Assembly (NCBI RefSeq): GCF_030315745.1
Contig: NZ_JASXSH010000005.1
Coordinates: forward strand, 173,558-237,557
Source: Gordonia heveisoli
GTDB taxonomy: Bacteria; Actinomycetota; Actinomycetes; Mycobacteriales; Mycobacteriaceae
Reading direction: 5' to 3'
DNA length: 64,000 nt
Shown here: piece after piece, positions 7,538 to 17,708 of the stretch
Position numbering within the stretch: position 1 is the first letter of the stretch
Layout of the letters: each line of letters opens with the position of its first letter
Position numbers and translations under genes: made by a program
The notes under the pieces: generated by a model
Told to the model about the DNA's origin: nothing
The model's database searches: none
The model's input: only the letters and a program-made list of their open reading frames with translations

Positions 7538-8220
7538 CCGCCGACCGGATTCTTGCTGCTCTCCGGGATACCCATCGCCGCGCGCAGTGCCGGTTCGGCC
7601 TCGACCGGGGCGATGAAGACGAGTTCGTCTCCGCCCTCGATCGGGTCGTCGGATTGGGGCACGATCACCCGGCCGCCGCGCAGGATGGTCACCAGTGCAG
7701 CATCGCGGGGCAGGTCCAGTTTGCGGACCGGCTTACCGGCCAGGGGCGTGTTGGGTGGGAGTGTCAGTTCGACGAGATTCGCCTGACCCTGACGGAATGT
7801 CATCAGCCGCACCAGATCTCCCACCGACACCGCCTCCTCGACCAGGGAGGCCAGCATGCGCGGGGTGGATACGGCGACGTCGACTCCCCAGTCCTCGCCG
7901 AACAGCCACTCGTTGCGTGGGTCGTTGACGCGGGCGACGACCCGGTTGACCGCGAATTCGGTTTTGGCGAGCAGGCTCACCACCAGATTGGCTTTGTCGT
8001 CGCCGGTCGCGGCGATCATCACATCGAAGGTCTGCAACTGCGCCTGTTCCAGGTTGGACAGTTCACAGGCGTCGGCGAGGATCCAGGTCGCCGCCGGGAC
8101 GGCGTCGGGGTCCATGTTGTCGGTCTTGCGTTCGAAAAGGGTGACCTCATGGGAGCTGGAGAGCAACTCGCGGGCGATCGAGCGGCCGACGGCACCGGCC
8201 CCGGCGATGGCGACTTTCAC
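7531..8220 (-). CDS. ceoC: TrkA-type potassium regulatory subunit, second copy (RCK)
   Basis: 229 residues: a Rossmann TrkA-N/RCK domain starting at residue 1 (KVAIAGAGAVGRSIARELL, the GxGxxG nucleotide site) and a C-terminal TrkA-C domain with GDELVFIAPVEAEPALR. Such proteins gate K+ transporters in response to NAD(H), ATP or c-di-AMP. It is the CeoC (Rv2692) orthologue. GTG start with AGGAG upstream. It lies 39 bp after ceoB in one operon. No TrkH/TrkG pore gene is present; a KimA-like permease is divergent next door. Confidence 0.88.
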   Translation of the reverse strand: MKVAIAGAGAVGRSIARELLSSSHEVTLFERKTDNMDPDAVPAATWILADACELSNLEQAQLQTFDVMIAATGDDKANLVVSLLAKTEFAVNRVVARVNDPRNEWLFGEDWGVDVAVSTPRMLASLVEEAVSVGDLVRLMTFRQGQANLVELTLPPNTPLAGKPVRKLDLPRDAALVTILRGGRVIVPQSDDPIEGGDELVFIAPVEAEPALRAAMGIPESSKNPVGGY

Positions 8221-8259
8221 TGTGCACTCCTGATCGTTGCGGCGTGGTTCACCGGGACC

Positions 8260-8922
8260 TCACTCATGCTCGAGGGGCGCGGCCGCCAGGGCCCGGGCAT
8301 TGGGCAGGTTGTCGAGCAGGCTCGCGGCGAAGACCACGTCGTCCTGCTGCAATACGGTGCGGACGTCAGGTAGCACCGGATGCCCGACCCGGTTGAGGAA
8401 GGCGATCCGCGCACCGGTCAGTTCCTGGAATTTGCCGACGGTGGTGCCGATCCACGATTCGTGGATCTCCAACTGTGCGACCGCCAGCGAACCGGACGGG
8501 TCACGCCACTCGGTGGTCGTCGACGTCTCGCCCAGCGCGGAAACGAATCGTTCGGTGGTCCACGGCACGGTTGCGACCGTCGGGATGCCGAGCCGCTCGT
8601 ACACCTCCGCGCGTTTGGCGTCGTAGATGCGGGCGACGACCCGCTCGACCCCGAAGGTCTCCCTGGCGACCCGGGCCGCGATGATGTTGGAGTTGTCGCC
8701 GGAGGACACCGCGGCGAAGGCGTCGGCCGTCTCGATACCCGACTTGATCAAGACATCCCGGTCGAATCCGACACCGGCGATGGTCTGACCGGTGAACTCC
8801 GGTGCCAATCGGGAGAACGCCGAGCGATCGCGGTCGATGATCGCGATGTCGTGGCCGCGCTTCTGCATCGCCATTGCGAGTGAGGAGCCGACCCGGCCGC
8901 ACCCCATGATCACTACCCGCAC
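8260..8922 (-). CDS. ceoB: TrkA-type potassium regulatory subunit (RCK)
   Basis: About 220 residues: RCK N-domain VRVVIMGCGRVGSSLAMAM with GxGxxG, then a TrkA-C domain ending ALAAAPLEHE. CeoB (Rv2691) orthologue, expected to form hetero-oligomers with CeoC and regulate potassium uptake. The GTG at 8922 is chosen because GGAAGGA precedes it; the open frame to 9039 lacks a better start. Divergent from the KimA-like permease, so the 200-bp gap is a shared regulatory region. Confidence 0.88.
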   Translation of the reverse strand: MRVVIMGCGRVGSSLAMAMQKRGHDIAIIDRDRSAFSRLAPEFTGQTIAGVGFDRDVLIKSGIETADAFAAVSSGDNSNIIAARVARETFGVERVVARIYDAKRAEVYERLGIPTVATVPWTTERFVSALGETSTTTEWRDPSGSLAVAQLEIHESWIGTTVGKFQELTGARIAFLNRVGHPVLPDVRTVLQQDDVVFAASLLDNLPNARALAAAPLEHE

Positions 8923-9112
8923 GTCGTTCCTTCCGTACGTCCACACTGCCGGCACCGGTGCCGGCACATCGGTTTCGGCACCCGTGTCGGGTGCCCAATG
9001 GTCATCGTCGATCGGTGTTGAACCTACCCGCCGCGACACGTTTGCGACGCACGACCCGGCGGGTCGTCATACCGGTGTCCGGCCCCTGATGGTCAACGGG
9101 TCGGGCACGCTC

Positions 9113-9118
9113 TAGGGT
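9113..9118 (+). promoter_or_regulatory. Leaderless -10 box (TAGGGT) for the KimA-like permease
   Basis: TAGGGT, then six bases, then the GTG start at 9125, with no Shine-Dalgarno. This is the spacing of a leaderless transcript. Confidence 0.6.
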
Positions 9119-9124
9119 TGCGGG

Positions 9125-11137
9125 GTGTCCACCGTCTCCAAGGTGTCCGTGGCGACCAAACGTCTGCTGTTGGGTCGGCCCTTCCGTAGCGACACCCTCG
9201 GCCACACGCTGTTGCCGAAACGCATCGCGCTGCCCGTCTTCGCCTCGGATGCGATGTCGTCTGTCGCCTATGCCCCCCAAGAGATCTTCCTGGTGCTGTC
9301 GGTGGCGGGGGTCTCGGCGCTGGCGTACACCCCGTGGGTGGCGCTGGCCGTCGCGGTGGTGATGGTCGTCGTGGTCGCCAGCTACCGGCAGAACGTGCAC
9401 GCCTACCCGTCCGGCGGTGGTGACTATGAGGTCGCGACGGTGAACCTCGGCTCCAACGCAGGACTCACCGTCGGCAGCGCACTGCTGGTCGACTACGTGC
9501 TGACCGTGGCGGTGTCGGTGTCGTCGGCGGCGGAGAACATCGGGTCGGCGGTCCCGTTCGTCGCCGACCATCGCGTGTGGTTCTGTGTCGCCGGGATCCT
9601 GCTGCTGGCCGCGGTCAACCTGCGTGGCATCAAGGAATCCGGTGCGGTGCTCGCGATCCCGACCTATGCGTTCATCTTCGGTGTACTCGTGATGCTCGCC
9701 TGGGGGTTCATCGACATCTATCTGCTCGACGACTCCATCCGCTCGGAGACCGCCGATTTCGAGATCCGGGCCGAGGACAGTCACCTCGTCGGGATCGCCT
9801 TCGTCTTTCTGATCGCGCGCGCCTTCTCCTCCGGTTGCGCTGCGCTGACCGGTGTGGAGGCGATCAGCAACGGTGTCCCGGCGTTCCGGAAGCCGAAGTC
9901 GCGCAACGCCGCGACCACGCTGCTGATGCTGGGCAGTATCGCGATCGTGCTGCTGCTGGGCATCGTGATGCTGGCCGAGAAGATCGGCGCGAAATACGTG
10001 ATGGATCCGGCCAAGGACCTGATCGGCGCACCCGCCGACTATCAGCAGAAGTCGATGATCGCCCAGCTGGCGCATGCCGTCTTCGGCGGATTCAGTCCGG
10101 CGTTCTACTTCGTGGCCGTCGCCACCGCGCTGATCTTGCTGCTGGCTGCCAACACCGCATTCAACGGCTTCCCGGTACTCGGGTCGGTGCTGGCGCAGGA
10201 CCGTTTCCTGCCGCGCCAGCTGCACACCCGCGGTGACCGGCTGGCTTTCAGCAACGGCATCCTGTTCCTCGCCCTGGCGGCGGTCGTCTTCGTGGTGGCC
10301 TTCGACGCCGAGGTCACCAAACTCATCCAGCTCTACATCGTCGGTGTGTTCGTGTCGTTCACGCTCAGCCAGACCGGCATGGTGCGGCACTGGACGCGAC
10401 TCCTGCGCACCGAGACCGATCCGCGCGCACGTCGCCGGATGCTGAGGTCGCGGGTGATCAACACGATCGGTCTGCTCATGACCGGCACCGTGCTGGTCGT
10501 CGTGCTCATCACCAAATTCACTGCGGGCGCCTGGATCGCGATCGTCGCGATGATCGCCTTGTTCGTCGTGATGAAGCTCATCCACCACCATTACGCGACG
10601 GTGCAGCGCGAACTCGAACGGGCCGAACTCGACGAGGAGTCGGTACTGCCCAGTCGCACCCATTCGGTGGTCTTGGTGTCGTCACTGCATCTGGCCACCC
10701 GCCGTGCACTGCGGTACGCCCGCGCCACCCGGCCCGACGTGCTGGAGGCGATCACCGTCAACGTCGACGACCGCGACACCCGCAAACTGGTGTCGCAGTG
10801 GGAGGCGAGCGACATCACCGTGCCGCTGAAGGTCATCGCCTCGCCTTATCGCGAGATCACCCGACCGGTCATCGACTATGTCCGACGCGTGCGGCGGGAG
10901 AACCCGCGCGACGTCATCACCGTGTTCATTCCCGAATATGTCGTCGGGCATTGGTGGGAGCAGATCCTGCACAACCAGTCCGCGCTGCGGCTCAAGGGCA
11001 GACTGCTGTTCGAGCAGGGGGTGATGGTGACGTCGGTGCCCTGGCAGTTGACCTCCTCGGATCGTCTCAAGGACGTGCCGAAGTACTCGGCGCCCGGTGA
11101 CACCCGACGCGCCCTCGGCGATCTGGAGAACCGGTGA
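9125..11137 (+). CDS. KimA-like APC-family permease, probable potassium importer
   Basis: 670 residues. The N-terminal ~480 residues form about 12 membrane helices of the amino-acid/polyamine/organocation superfamily. The stretch ALPVFASDAMSSVAYAPQEI is characteristic of the KimA/YdaO potassium transporters, and a cytosolic domain of about 170 residues (VVLVSSLHLATRRAL ...) follows, as in KimA. Orthologue of Rv2690c. The RCK genes ceoB/ceoC are divergent neighbours, which supports potassium over amino acids; that choice is inference. Leaderless GTG start. It overlaps the RNA methyltransferase gene by 4 bp. Confidence 0.8.
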   Translation: MSTVSKVSVATKRLLLGRPFRSDTLGHTLLPKRIALPVFASDAMSSVAYAPQEIFLVLSVAGVSALAYTPWVALAVAVVMVVVVASYRQNVHAYPSGGGDYEVATVNLGSNAGLTVGSALLVDYVLTVAVSVSSAAENIGSAVPFVADHRVWFCVAGILLLAAVNLRGIKESGAVLAIPTYAFIFGVLVMLAWGFIDIYLLDDSIRSETADFEIRAEDSHLVGIAFVFLIARAFSSGCAALTGVEAISNGVPAFRKPKSRNAATTLLMLGSIAIVLLLGIVMLAEKIGAKYVMDPAKDLIGAPADYQQKSMIAQLAHAVFGGFSPAFYFVAVATALILLLAANTAFNGFPVLGSVLAQDRFLPRQLHTRGDRLAFSNGILFLALAAVVFVVAFDAEVTKLIQLYIVGVFVSFTLSQTGMVRHWTRLLRTETDPRARRRMLRSRVINTIGLLMTGTVLVVVLITKFTAGAWIAIVAMIALFVVMKLIHHHYATVQRELERAELDEESVLPSRTHSVVLVSSLHLATRRALRYARATRPDVLEAITVNVDDRDTRKLVSQWEASDITVPLKVIASPYREITRPVIDYVRRVRRENPRDVITVFIPEYVVGHWWEQILHNQSALRLKGRLLFEQGVMVTSVPWQLTSSDRLKDVPKYSAPGDTRRALGDLENR

Positions 11138-12417
11138 CCGGTATCGAACTGGACCTGCTACTCGAACGTCCGGCCAACGGTGGTGACTCGGTCGCCCATA
11201 CCGACGGTCGGGTCGTCTTCGTGCGTGGCGCGATCCCCGGCGAACGGGTGCGTGCCCGGGTCACCGACGACGCCAACGCGTCGTTCTGGCGAGCCGAGAC
11301 CGTCGAGGTCCTCGAGGCGTCGCCGTATCGGGTTCCGGTGCTCTGCGCAGCCGCCGACCACGGCGCGGGATGCTGTGACCTGGCCTTCGTCGCGCCCGCT
11401 CATGCGCGTGTCCTCAAGCGTGACGTCCTGCGTGACGTGCTGCTGCGGGTGGGCAGAGTGCCCGACGAGCTGATTGCGAACACGGCACTCGTGCACACCG
11501 GCATCGAGTCGGTGGGGGCCGACACCGGCTGGCGAGTGCGGACCCGGCTCGCGGTCGGCGATGACGGGCGGACCGGACAGCGCGCCTTCCGCGGGTCGTC
11601 GATCATCACCTGGCCCTGTGCACAGCCCTCAGCGGGCCTGCTCGACGACCTCGACGGTCTCGGCACCCCGGGCAGTGAGCTGGCCGTCGTCGAGGACGCC
11701 GACGGCCGGCGGCATGTCGTCGAACTTGCCGCGGTCGACTCGCGCGGCCGCGGCCGCCCCGGTGCCCAGCGCACCCGGCATCGGCGGACGACGTCGCGTC
11801 GCGCCGAACGGGTAGTGGCGGGTGCGGCTGCGGCCCGGCATGCCGTGGGCACACGGGTATGGGAGATCCCGGTGACGGGTTTCTGGCAGGCCCATCGCGG
11901 TGCCCCGGAGGCCTATTCGCAGGCGGTCACGGACCTGATCGCCGCCACACTCGCCGATCTCGGGCGTCCCGCGGTCGCCTGGGATCTGTACGGCGGTGCG
12001 GGGGTCTTCGCCGCGGCGCTTCTCGACCGGGCCGGAGTCGGTGCGGTCCATCTCGTCGAGTCCGACACCCGCGCGCTGGCAGCCGCCGATACCGCCTTCG
12101 GCGCGGACGAACCGGTCCACCGCCATCATGGCGAGGTCGCCCGTCTGGTCGGTGGCCTGCCCGCACCAGACGTCGTCGTCCTGGACCCGCCGCGTACCGG
12201 CGCGGGCAGCAAGGTGATCAACGCCGTCTGCGCGGCGGCGCCGTCGGTCGTCGTCCATGTCGGCTGTGACGCGGCTCGCTTCGCCCGCGATCTGGGGCTG
12301 TACCGCGACCACGGGTATCGGCCGGTCGAGATCCGCGGTTTCGACGCGTTTCCGCTGACACATCATGTGGAGGCGATCGCCGCGCTGGTGCCCGCGGACA
12401 CGGGACGCCGAGGCTGA
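11134..12417 (+). CDS. RNA m5U methyltransferase family protein (TrmA/RlmCD-like)
   Basis: 427 residues: an N-terminal TRAM-like beta-barrel ([27 protein letters not shown]), a variable middle, and a SAM-dependent methyltransferase domain ([14 protein letters not shown]). [11 protein letters not shown] is the conserved motif, and [13 protein letters not shown] carries the catalytic cysteine of the family. It methylates uridine in rRNA or tRNA; the target cannot be read from sequence. Orthologue of Rv2689c. GTG start inside the permease stop (4-bp overlap). A basic low-complexity insert occurs at about residues 205-230. Confidence 0.88.
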   Translation: MTGIELDLLLERPANGGDSVAHTDGRVVFVRGAIPGERVRARVTDDANASFWRAETVEVLEASPYRVPVLCAAADHGAGCCDLAFVAPAHARVLKRDVLRDVLLRVGRVPDELIANTALVHTGIESVGADTGWRVRTRLAVGDDGRTGQRAFRGSSIITWPCAQPSAGLLDDLDGLGTPGSELAVVEDADGRRHVVELAAVDSRGRGRPGAQRTRHRRTTSRRAERVVAGAAAARHAVGTRVWEIPVTGFWQAHRGAPEAYSQAVTDLIAATLADLGRPAVAWDLYGGAGVFAAALLDRAGVGAVHLVESDTRALAAADTAFGADEPVHRHHGEVARLVGGLPAPDVVVLDPPRTGAGSKVINAVCAAAPSVVVHVGCDAARFARDLGLYRDHGYRPVEIRGFDAFPLTHHVEAIAALVPADTGRRG

Positions 12418-12477
12418 TCCGGCCCGCGGTGATCACCGGCACGCGTCGCGTGGCGTCGGGGCGTCGGGGAGAGTCCG

Positions 12478-12483
12478 TAGACT
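12478..12483 (+). promoter_or_regulatory. Possible dxs -10 box (TAGACT)
   Basis: TAGACT fits TANNNT in the 196-bp gap before dxs and would give a leader of about 125 nt. No matching -35 is obvious. The rest of the gap shows no gene. Confidence 0.35.
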
Positions 12484-12613
12484 GATCGGTTGTGAGTGTC
12501 GGCGCGAACCGGTGTCGATGCGGCCGCCACCGACGCGGCGTGGTCAGCCCCCACGCGGTCCGGTGCGTCAGGGTGGCCTGAGATGGATATGTGAGATCTC
12601 GATGGAGGAAGCG

Positions 12614-14584
12614 ATGAGCGTGCTCGACCGGATTGATTCGCCGGCCGATCTGCGGCAGTTGTCGCCGGCGGAGATGGTGACGCTGGCCGCCGAGATCCGG
12701 GAGTTCCTCATCGCGAAGGTCGCCGCGACCGGCGGTCACCTCGGCCCCAATCTGGGGGTGGTGGAGCTGACGCTGGCCATGCACCGCGTCTTCGACTCCC
12801 CGCACGATCCGCTGATCTTCGACACCGGACATCAGTGCTACGTGCACAAGATCGTCACCGGCCGCAAGGACGGATTCGACGGCCTGCGCCAGCGTGGCGG
12901 GCTGACCGGCTACCAGGACCGCGCGGAGAGCGAACACGACTGGGTGGAGTCCTCGCATGCGTCGGCGGCGCTGTCCTACGCCGACGGACTCGCCAAGGCG
13001 TTCGCGCTGTCGGGTCAGGGCGACCGCACCGTGGTGGCGGTCGTCGGTGACGGCGCCCTGACCGGCGGTATGTGCTGGGAGGCCATCAACAACATCGCCG
13101 CCTCCGATCGCCGCATCGTGATGGTCGTCAACGACAACGGCCGGTCCTATGCGCCGACCATCGGCGGGCTGGCCACCCACCTGTCCGGGTTGCGGCTACG
13201 GCCCGGATACGAGCGCTTCCTCGACGAGAGCCGTCGCGCCGTCAAGCAGATGCCGGTTGTCGGGGACTCCGCGTACGCGGTCCTGCACGGCGTCAAGAGC
13301 GGCCTGAAGGACCTGCTGAGCCCGCAGGCGATGTTCACCGACCTCGGCATCAAATACGTTGGCCCGGTCGACGGCCACGACGTCGCCGCCATGGAATCGG
13401 CCCTGGCTCACGCCCGCGACTTCGGGGGTCCGGTGATCGTGCACGCGGTCACCCGCAAGGGCATGGGATACGCGCCGGCGGAGAACCACAAGGCCGACCA
13501 GATGCACGCCACCGGTGTGATGGACCCGGCCACCGGACGGGCGACCAGCGTCTCACCGCAGGATTGGACGTCGGTGTTCTCAGCGGCTCTGGTGGAGGCC
13601 GGGCAGGCGCGCGAGGATGTCGTCGCGATCACCGCGGCGATGCCCGGACCGACCGGATTGACACCCTTCGGCGAGCGTTTCCCGGATCGGATGTTCGACG
13701 TCGGCATCGCCGAACAGCATGCGATGACGTCGGCGGCCGGACTCGCCCTCGGCGGGATGCACCCGGTTGTCGCGATCTATTCGACCTTCCTCAACCGCGC
13801 CTTCGACCAGTTGCTGATGGATGTGGCGTTGCTGCGGCTACCGGTCACCGTGGTGCTCGACCGGTCCGGCATCACCGGACCAGATGGTCCCAGCCATCAC
13901 GGCATGTGGGATCTGTCGCTGATGGCGATGGTGCCCGGGCTGCGGGTGGCGGCGCCGCGCGACGCGGTGCGTCTGCGTGAGGAGTTCGACGAGGCGCTCG
14001 CGATCTCCGACGGTCCGTCGGCGCTGCGATTCTCCAAAGGTGCGGTGCCCGAGGATATCCGGGCGATCGAACGCCTTGATGACGGCGCCGACGTGCTGCA
14101 TCGGGCCAGCCCGGGGATGGGGCCGGCGTCGGGGGATGTCCTCATCGTCGCGGTCGGCGCGTTCTGTGCCCTGGCCGTCGACACCGCTGAACGGCTGGCG
14201 CAGCAGGGGATCGTGGCCACCGTCATCGACCCGCGCTGGGTACTGCCGGTCCCGGTGTCGGTGGTCGAGGCCGCCACCCGGCACCGCCTGGTAGTCGCCC
14301 TCGAAGACGGTGGCGTCAGCGGTGGGGTCGGTTCCGAGGTCGCGGCGGCGATCGCCCGCGCCGAGGTCCTGGTGCCGGTACAGACCCGCGGCGTTCCACA
14401 GGAGTTCGTGCTGCACGCCTCACGTGGCGAGATCCTTGCCGAATTGGGTCTGACTGCACAGGATCTGGCGCGGTCGATCACCGCGACGGTGTCGGGTATG
14501 CAGGTCGCTCCCGAGCTGGATTCCGGTGTGCATGACGCGCCGGTGCCGCGGCACCAGCACAGCCCGGCAGACGATCAGGCCTGA
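12614..14584 (+). CDS. dxs: 1-deoxy-D-xylulose-5-phosphate synthase
   Basis: First enzyme of the MEP isoprenoid pathway: pyruvate plus glyceraldehyde-3-phosphate gives DXP, using thiamine diphosphate. About 656 residues. The N-terminal TPP domain has [11 protein letters not shown] and [16 protein letters not shown] (GDG...NN cofactor motif); the transketolase pyrimidine domain has [17 protein letters not shown] with the catalytic Glu; a transketolase C domain follows. ATG 12614 is chosen because GGAGGAA precedes it; ATG 12602 and the upstream frame are less likely. Its end is only 5 bp from the convergent RNase D-like gene. Confidence 0.97.
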   Translation: MSVLDRIDSPADLRQLSPAEMVTLAAEIREFLIAKVAATGGHLGPNLGVVELTLAMHRVFDSPHDPLIFDTGHQCYVHKIVTGRKDGFDGLRQRGGLTGYQDRAESEHDWVESSHASAALSYADGLAKAFALSGQGDRTVVAVVGDGALTGGMCWEAINNIAASDRRIVMVVNDNGRSYAPTIGGLATHLSGLRLRPGYERFLDESRRAVKQMPVVGDSAYAVLHGVKSGLKDLLSPQAMFTDLGIKYVGPVDGHDVAAMESALAHARDFGGPVIVHAVTRKGMGYAPAENHKADQMHATGVMDPATGRATSVSPQDWTSVFSAALVEAGQAREDVVAITAAMPGPTGLTPFGERFPDRMFDVGIAEQHAMTSAAGLALGGMHPVVAIYSTFLNRAFDQLLMDVALLRLPVTVVLDRSGITGPDGPSHHGMWDLSLMAMVPGLRVAAPRDAVRLREEFDEALAISDGPSALRFSKGAVPEDIRAIERLDDGADVLHRASPGMGPASGDVLIVAVGAFCALAVDTAERLAQQGIVATVIDPRWVLPVPVSVVEAATRHRLVVALEDGGVSGGVGSEVAAAIARAEVLVPVQTRGVPQEFVLHASRGEILAELGLTAQDLARSITATVSGMQVAPELDSGVHDAPVPRHQHSPADDQA

Positions 14585-14589
14585 GTCGG

Positions 14590-15903
14590 TCAGGCCCCGG
14601 TTGTCGTACCCGGGGTTGTGACACCGGCGAGTGCCTCGGCGATGGCGGCGGAGCACAGGTCACGTTGCCAGCTGCGTGCACCGTCGGCGGCGAGCCGTTG
14701 GTTCACCGACTCGGTGTCGGGGTGTGCGACACCGTCCCAGCAGAGCTGACGCATCGCATCGGGGAGAAGCAGGTTCTCGGCGGGTACCGAGTGCTCCTCG
14801 GCGATCGCGCTGATCCGTGGGCGCACGGCAGCCAGGCGTGCGGCGGCGTCGGGATTGCGTTGCTCCCAGCGGCTGATCGGCGGTAGACCCGTGGACGGGG
14901 TTTTGCGTGCGGGCAGGTCGGCGTCGGACAGCTCGGCGGCCCGGCGCAGCGCACTGAACCAGACCCCGGCCTGACGACGCTGCCGTGGTCCGCCGAAGAC
15001 GGGCAGCCGGGTCAGTTCCTCGACGGTCGACGGGTTGACGGTGGCCGCGTTGACGACGGCGGAGTCGGGCAGGACTCGTCCGGGAGCGACGTCGCGGCGC
15101 TGGGCGATCTCCTCACGTGCGGTCCACAGTTCGCGGACCGCGGCCAGGGTTCGCTGGTCCTTGATGGTGTGGATGTTGGAGGTCCGACGCCACCTGTCGG
15201 TGCGCGGCGGGGCGGGCGGGCGCTGCAGAATGTAGTCGAATTCCTCACGGGCCCAGCCGTCCTTGCCTGCCGTGGCGAGTGCGGAATCCATCGCGTCACG
15301 CAGCTCCACGAGCACCTCGACGTCGAGTGCGGCGTAATTGAGCCAGTCGTCGGGGAGTGGCCGACGCGACCAGTCGGCAGCACCGTGACCCTTCTGCAGG
15401 CCGAGCCCGAGGAAGTGGGCCACCATCGCCGCGAGATTGACCTTGGCCAGACCGAGGAGCCGGCCGGCGAGTTCGGTGTCATACAGCGTCGTACACACGA
15501 AACCGAGTTCGCGAAGACAGGGCAGATCCTGGTCCGCGGCGTGCAGCACCCATTCCGGTCCGGCCAGGGCGTCGATCACCGGGGCCAGCGCGTCCGGCTC
15601 GGCGATCGGATCGATGAGGAACGATCCCGATCCCTGCCTGCGCAGCTGGATCAGGTAGGCCCGCTGCGAGTAGCGATAGCCCGACGCCCGCTCGGTGTCG
15701 ACGGCGATCGGGCCGGTACCGGCCCGCAGGGCGCGGGCGACGTCGTCGAATTCGTCGGAGTGTGACAGGACCGGCGGGACACCGTCGACGGGAGTCAGTA
15801 GCGGGGTGACCGGCGGCGTATCGGCCTCGGTAGACGGATCGGATCCACCCGGGTCGGACCCGGCCGAATCGCCGCTCGATCCGCGTGTTCCGGCTTCGCT
15901 CAT
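14590..15903 (-). CDS. RNase D-like 3'-5' exonuclease with HRDC domain
   Basis: 437 residues, orthologue of Rv2681. The exonuclease domain (about residues 60-220) shows IAVDTERASGYRY (DxE), HAADQDLPCL (D), and a later YAALDVEVLVELRD (YxxxD), so the DEDDy catalytic set is present. An HRDC domain follows from about 240. Likely role: 3' processing or decay of structured RNA such as tRNA. Start ATG overlaps the stop of the upstream DUF3000 gene by 4 bp, indicating an operon. Confidence 0.88.
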   Translation of the reverse strand: MSEAGTRGSSGDSAGSDPGGSDPSTEADTPPVTPLLTPVDGVPPVLSHSDEFDDVARALRAGTGPIAVDTERASGYRYSQRAYLIQLRRQGSGSFLIDPIAEPDALAPVIDALAGPEWVLHAADQDLPCLRELGFVCTTLYDTELAGRLLGLAKVNLAAMVAHFLGLGLQKGHGAADWSRRPLPDDWLNYAALDVEVLVELRDAMDSALATAGKDGWAREEFDYILQRPPAPPRTDRWRRTSNIHTIKDQRTLAAVRELWTAREEIAQRRDVAPGRVLPDSAVVNAATVNPSTVEELTRLPVFGGPRQRRQAGVWFSALRRAAELSDADLPARKTPSTGLPPISRWEQRNPDAAARLAAVRPRISAIAEEHSVPAENLLLPDAMRQLCWDGVAHPDTESVNQRLAADGARSWQRDLCSAAIAEALAGVTTPGTTTGA

Positions 15904-16529
15904 GACAACCCGAGTTCGGTGACCCCGACCGGTGGGAGGCCGGCCGCGGACGCCAGCACATCGCAGAAGGACTCGAGGTGGCGACCGAGACCGTCGGTTG
16001 TCACCGCGGTCCAGGAGGCCCGCAGCTCGAGCTGGTGGGCGCGTGGCGGGCCGGCGATGTCGCCGTAGCGGACCGAGGTGGTCGAGGTGACGGTGCCGCC
16101 GAGCGCGGTGACGGCGAAATCCGATGTCGAGTCGTCGGGGGAGGCGGTCTCACCGACCGGGACACCGAGCGCGTCCGAGAGCCAGCTCCAGGCGACCTCG
16201 GGCAGCAGCGGGTCCATCGCGAGTGCCGCCTCGACCTCGGCCTGGATGTAGGCGACCAGGCGCATCGTGCCGTTCCAGGCGTCCTGGCCGGCCGGGTCGT
16301 GCAGCAGGATGAGACGTCCGAACGCGGACCCCTGCGATTCCACGGGCAGCTCGCTGTCGGCGATGTCGGGTCCGGCGACTTCGGCGCCGACGGCATAGCT
16401 GTACGGCGCGAGGCGCTGCGGTGGTCGGATCGGTCCGACCTCGATCTCGCGCCGGATGCGGGCCGCATGCAGCGACTCGACGGCGGCGCGGAAATCAGCA
16501 GGCTCGCTGGGAGCTCCCGAAGAGGTCAC
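15900..16529 (-). CDS. DUF3000 protein
   Basis: About 209 residues, the size of its orthologue Rv2680 (DUF3000). A soluble protein with no recognised active site. Conserved stretches include RRPPQRLAPYSYA-like GPIRPPQRLAPYSYA near residue 35 and LILLHDPAGQDAWNGTMRLVAY mid-protein (written here in parts). Function unknown. GTG 16529 is chosen: a TACCGT hexamer lies six bases upstream and no ribosome site is present. Coupled to the RNase D-like gene downstream. Confidence 0.8.
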   Translation of the reverse strand: MTSSGAPSEPADFRAAVESLHAARIRREIEVGPIRPPQRLAPYSYAVGAEVAGPDIADSELPVESQGSAFGRLILLHDPAGQDAWNGTMRLVAYIQAEVEAALAMDPLLPEVAWSWLSDALGVPVGETASPDDSTSDFAVTALGGTVTSTTSVRYGDIAGPPRAHQLELRASWTAVTTDGLGRHLESFCDVLASAAGLPPVGVTELGLS

Positions 16530-16535
16530 GTCTCG

Positions 16536-16541
16536 ACGGTA
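16536..16541 (-). promoter_or_regulatory. Leaderless -10 box (TACCGT) for the DUF3000 gene
   Basis: On the minus strand TACCGT is followed by six bases and the GTG at 16529. No Shine-Dalgarno is present. Confidence 0.55.
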
Positions 16542-16625
16542 GGTCGGCGGCGGCGAGCGGCGGCGGAGGCGCGCCGGATATCGGCGGACGAACCTGGGTC
16601 CGGCGTGTACTGCGGGTGATCGCAC

Positions 16626-17708
16626 ATGGCAGAGTTGACCGTGATGTCGCACGCAACTCGTACCCGCGCCGATCGTTCCCAGCTGCCGCTTGTCGCCGCC
16701 GCGACGGGTGCGCGGCCCAGCCGCCGTCCCGTGTGGTTCATGAGGCAGGCCGGCCGCTCACTGCCCGAGTATCGGGCGCTGCGCGCCGAACACGGCATGC
16801 TCGAATCCTGTTTCGACCCGGCGATGGTGTGTGAGATCACCATGCAGCCGGTCCGCAGGCACGACGTGGACGCCGCAATCCTGTTCTCCGACATCGTGGT
16901 GCCGCTCAAGGCGGCCGGAATCGACCTGGACATCGTCGCCGGGACGGGCCCGGTGATCGCCAACCCGGTCCGCACCGCCGCCGACGTCGCTGCGCTGCCA
17001 CGCCTGGAACCTGATGCGGTGGGTGCGGTCGCGCATGCGGTCGGACTCATCCTCGATGAGTTGAGCGACACCACCGCGCTGATCGGTTTCGCCGGGGCAC
17101 CGTTTACGCTCGCGTCCTATCTGATCGAGGGCGGCCCGAGTCGCAACTATGAGCGCACCAAGGCGATGATGCACGGCGATCCGCAGACCTGGAATCTGCT
17201 GATGGGTAAGCTCGCCGACATCACCATCGCGTTCCTGCGGGTCCAGCTCGACGCAGGCGCCGACGCCATGCAGTTGTTCGATTCGTGGGCCGGGATGTTG
17301 TCGGCCGCGGACTATCAGCGGTTCGTCGCACCGCACAGCACCCGGGTGCTCGCCGAGGTCGCTGAATATGGGGTGCCCCGCATCCACTTCGGTGTCGGGA
17401 CGGGTGAACTGCTCGCCCCGATGGCCGCGACCGGCGCCGATGTCATCGGCGTGGACTGGCGGGTACCGCTGGACGAGGCGGTGCGCCGGGTGGGGCCGGG
17501 TAAGGCCGTGCAGGGCAACCTCGACCCGACGCTGTTGTTCGCCGGCACTGACGTCGTAGAGCAGCACGTACAGCGCGTCATCGACGACGGTGATCGCGCC
17601 ATCGCCGAAGGTGCGATCGGGCATATCTTCAACCTCGGGCACGGTGTTCTGCCGGGTACCGATCCGGATGTGCTGACCCGCGTCGTCGAGCTGGTCCACA
17701 CCCTCTGA
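16626..17708 (+). CDS. hemE: Uroporphyrinogen III decarboxylase
   Basis: Converts uroporphyrinogen III to coproporphyrinogen III in haem synthesis. 360 residues from ATG 16626. The signature [17 protein letters not shown] is near residues 37-53, with [12 protein letters not shown] and FDSWAGML further on, all typical of HemE. Neither ATG 16626 nor the in-frame ATG 16644 has a good ribosome site; relatives begin nearer 16644, so the true start may be six codons later. First gene of a haem operon with hemY (1-base overlap) and chdC. Confidence 0.96.
   Translation: MAELTVMSHATRTRADRSQLPLVAAATGARPSRRPVWFMRQAGRSLPEYRALRAEHGMLESCFDPAMVCEITMQPVRRHDVDAAILFSDIVVPLKAAGIDLDIVAGTGPVIANPVRTAADVAALPRLEPDAVGAVAHAVGLILDELSDTTALIGFAGAPFTLASYLIEGGPSRNYERTKAMMHGDPQTWNLLMGKLADITIAFLRVQLDAGADAMQLFDSWAGMLSAADYQRFVAPHSTRVLAEVAEYGVPRIHFGVGTGELLAPMAATGADVIGVDWRVPLDEAVRRVGPGKAVQGNLDPTLLFAGTDVVEQHVQRVIDDGDRAIAEGAIGHIFNLGHGVLPGTDPDVLTRVVELVHTL

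Noticed and set aside
9002..10663. 553-codon minus-strand frame opposite the KimA-like permease
   Set aside because: Low-complexity Asp/Gly/His/Arg product with no family resemblance; the plus-strand permease is real.
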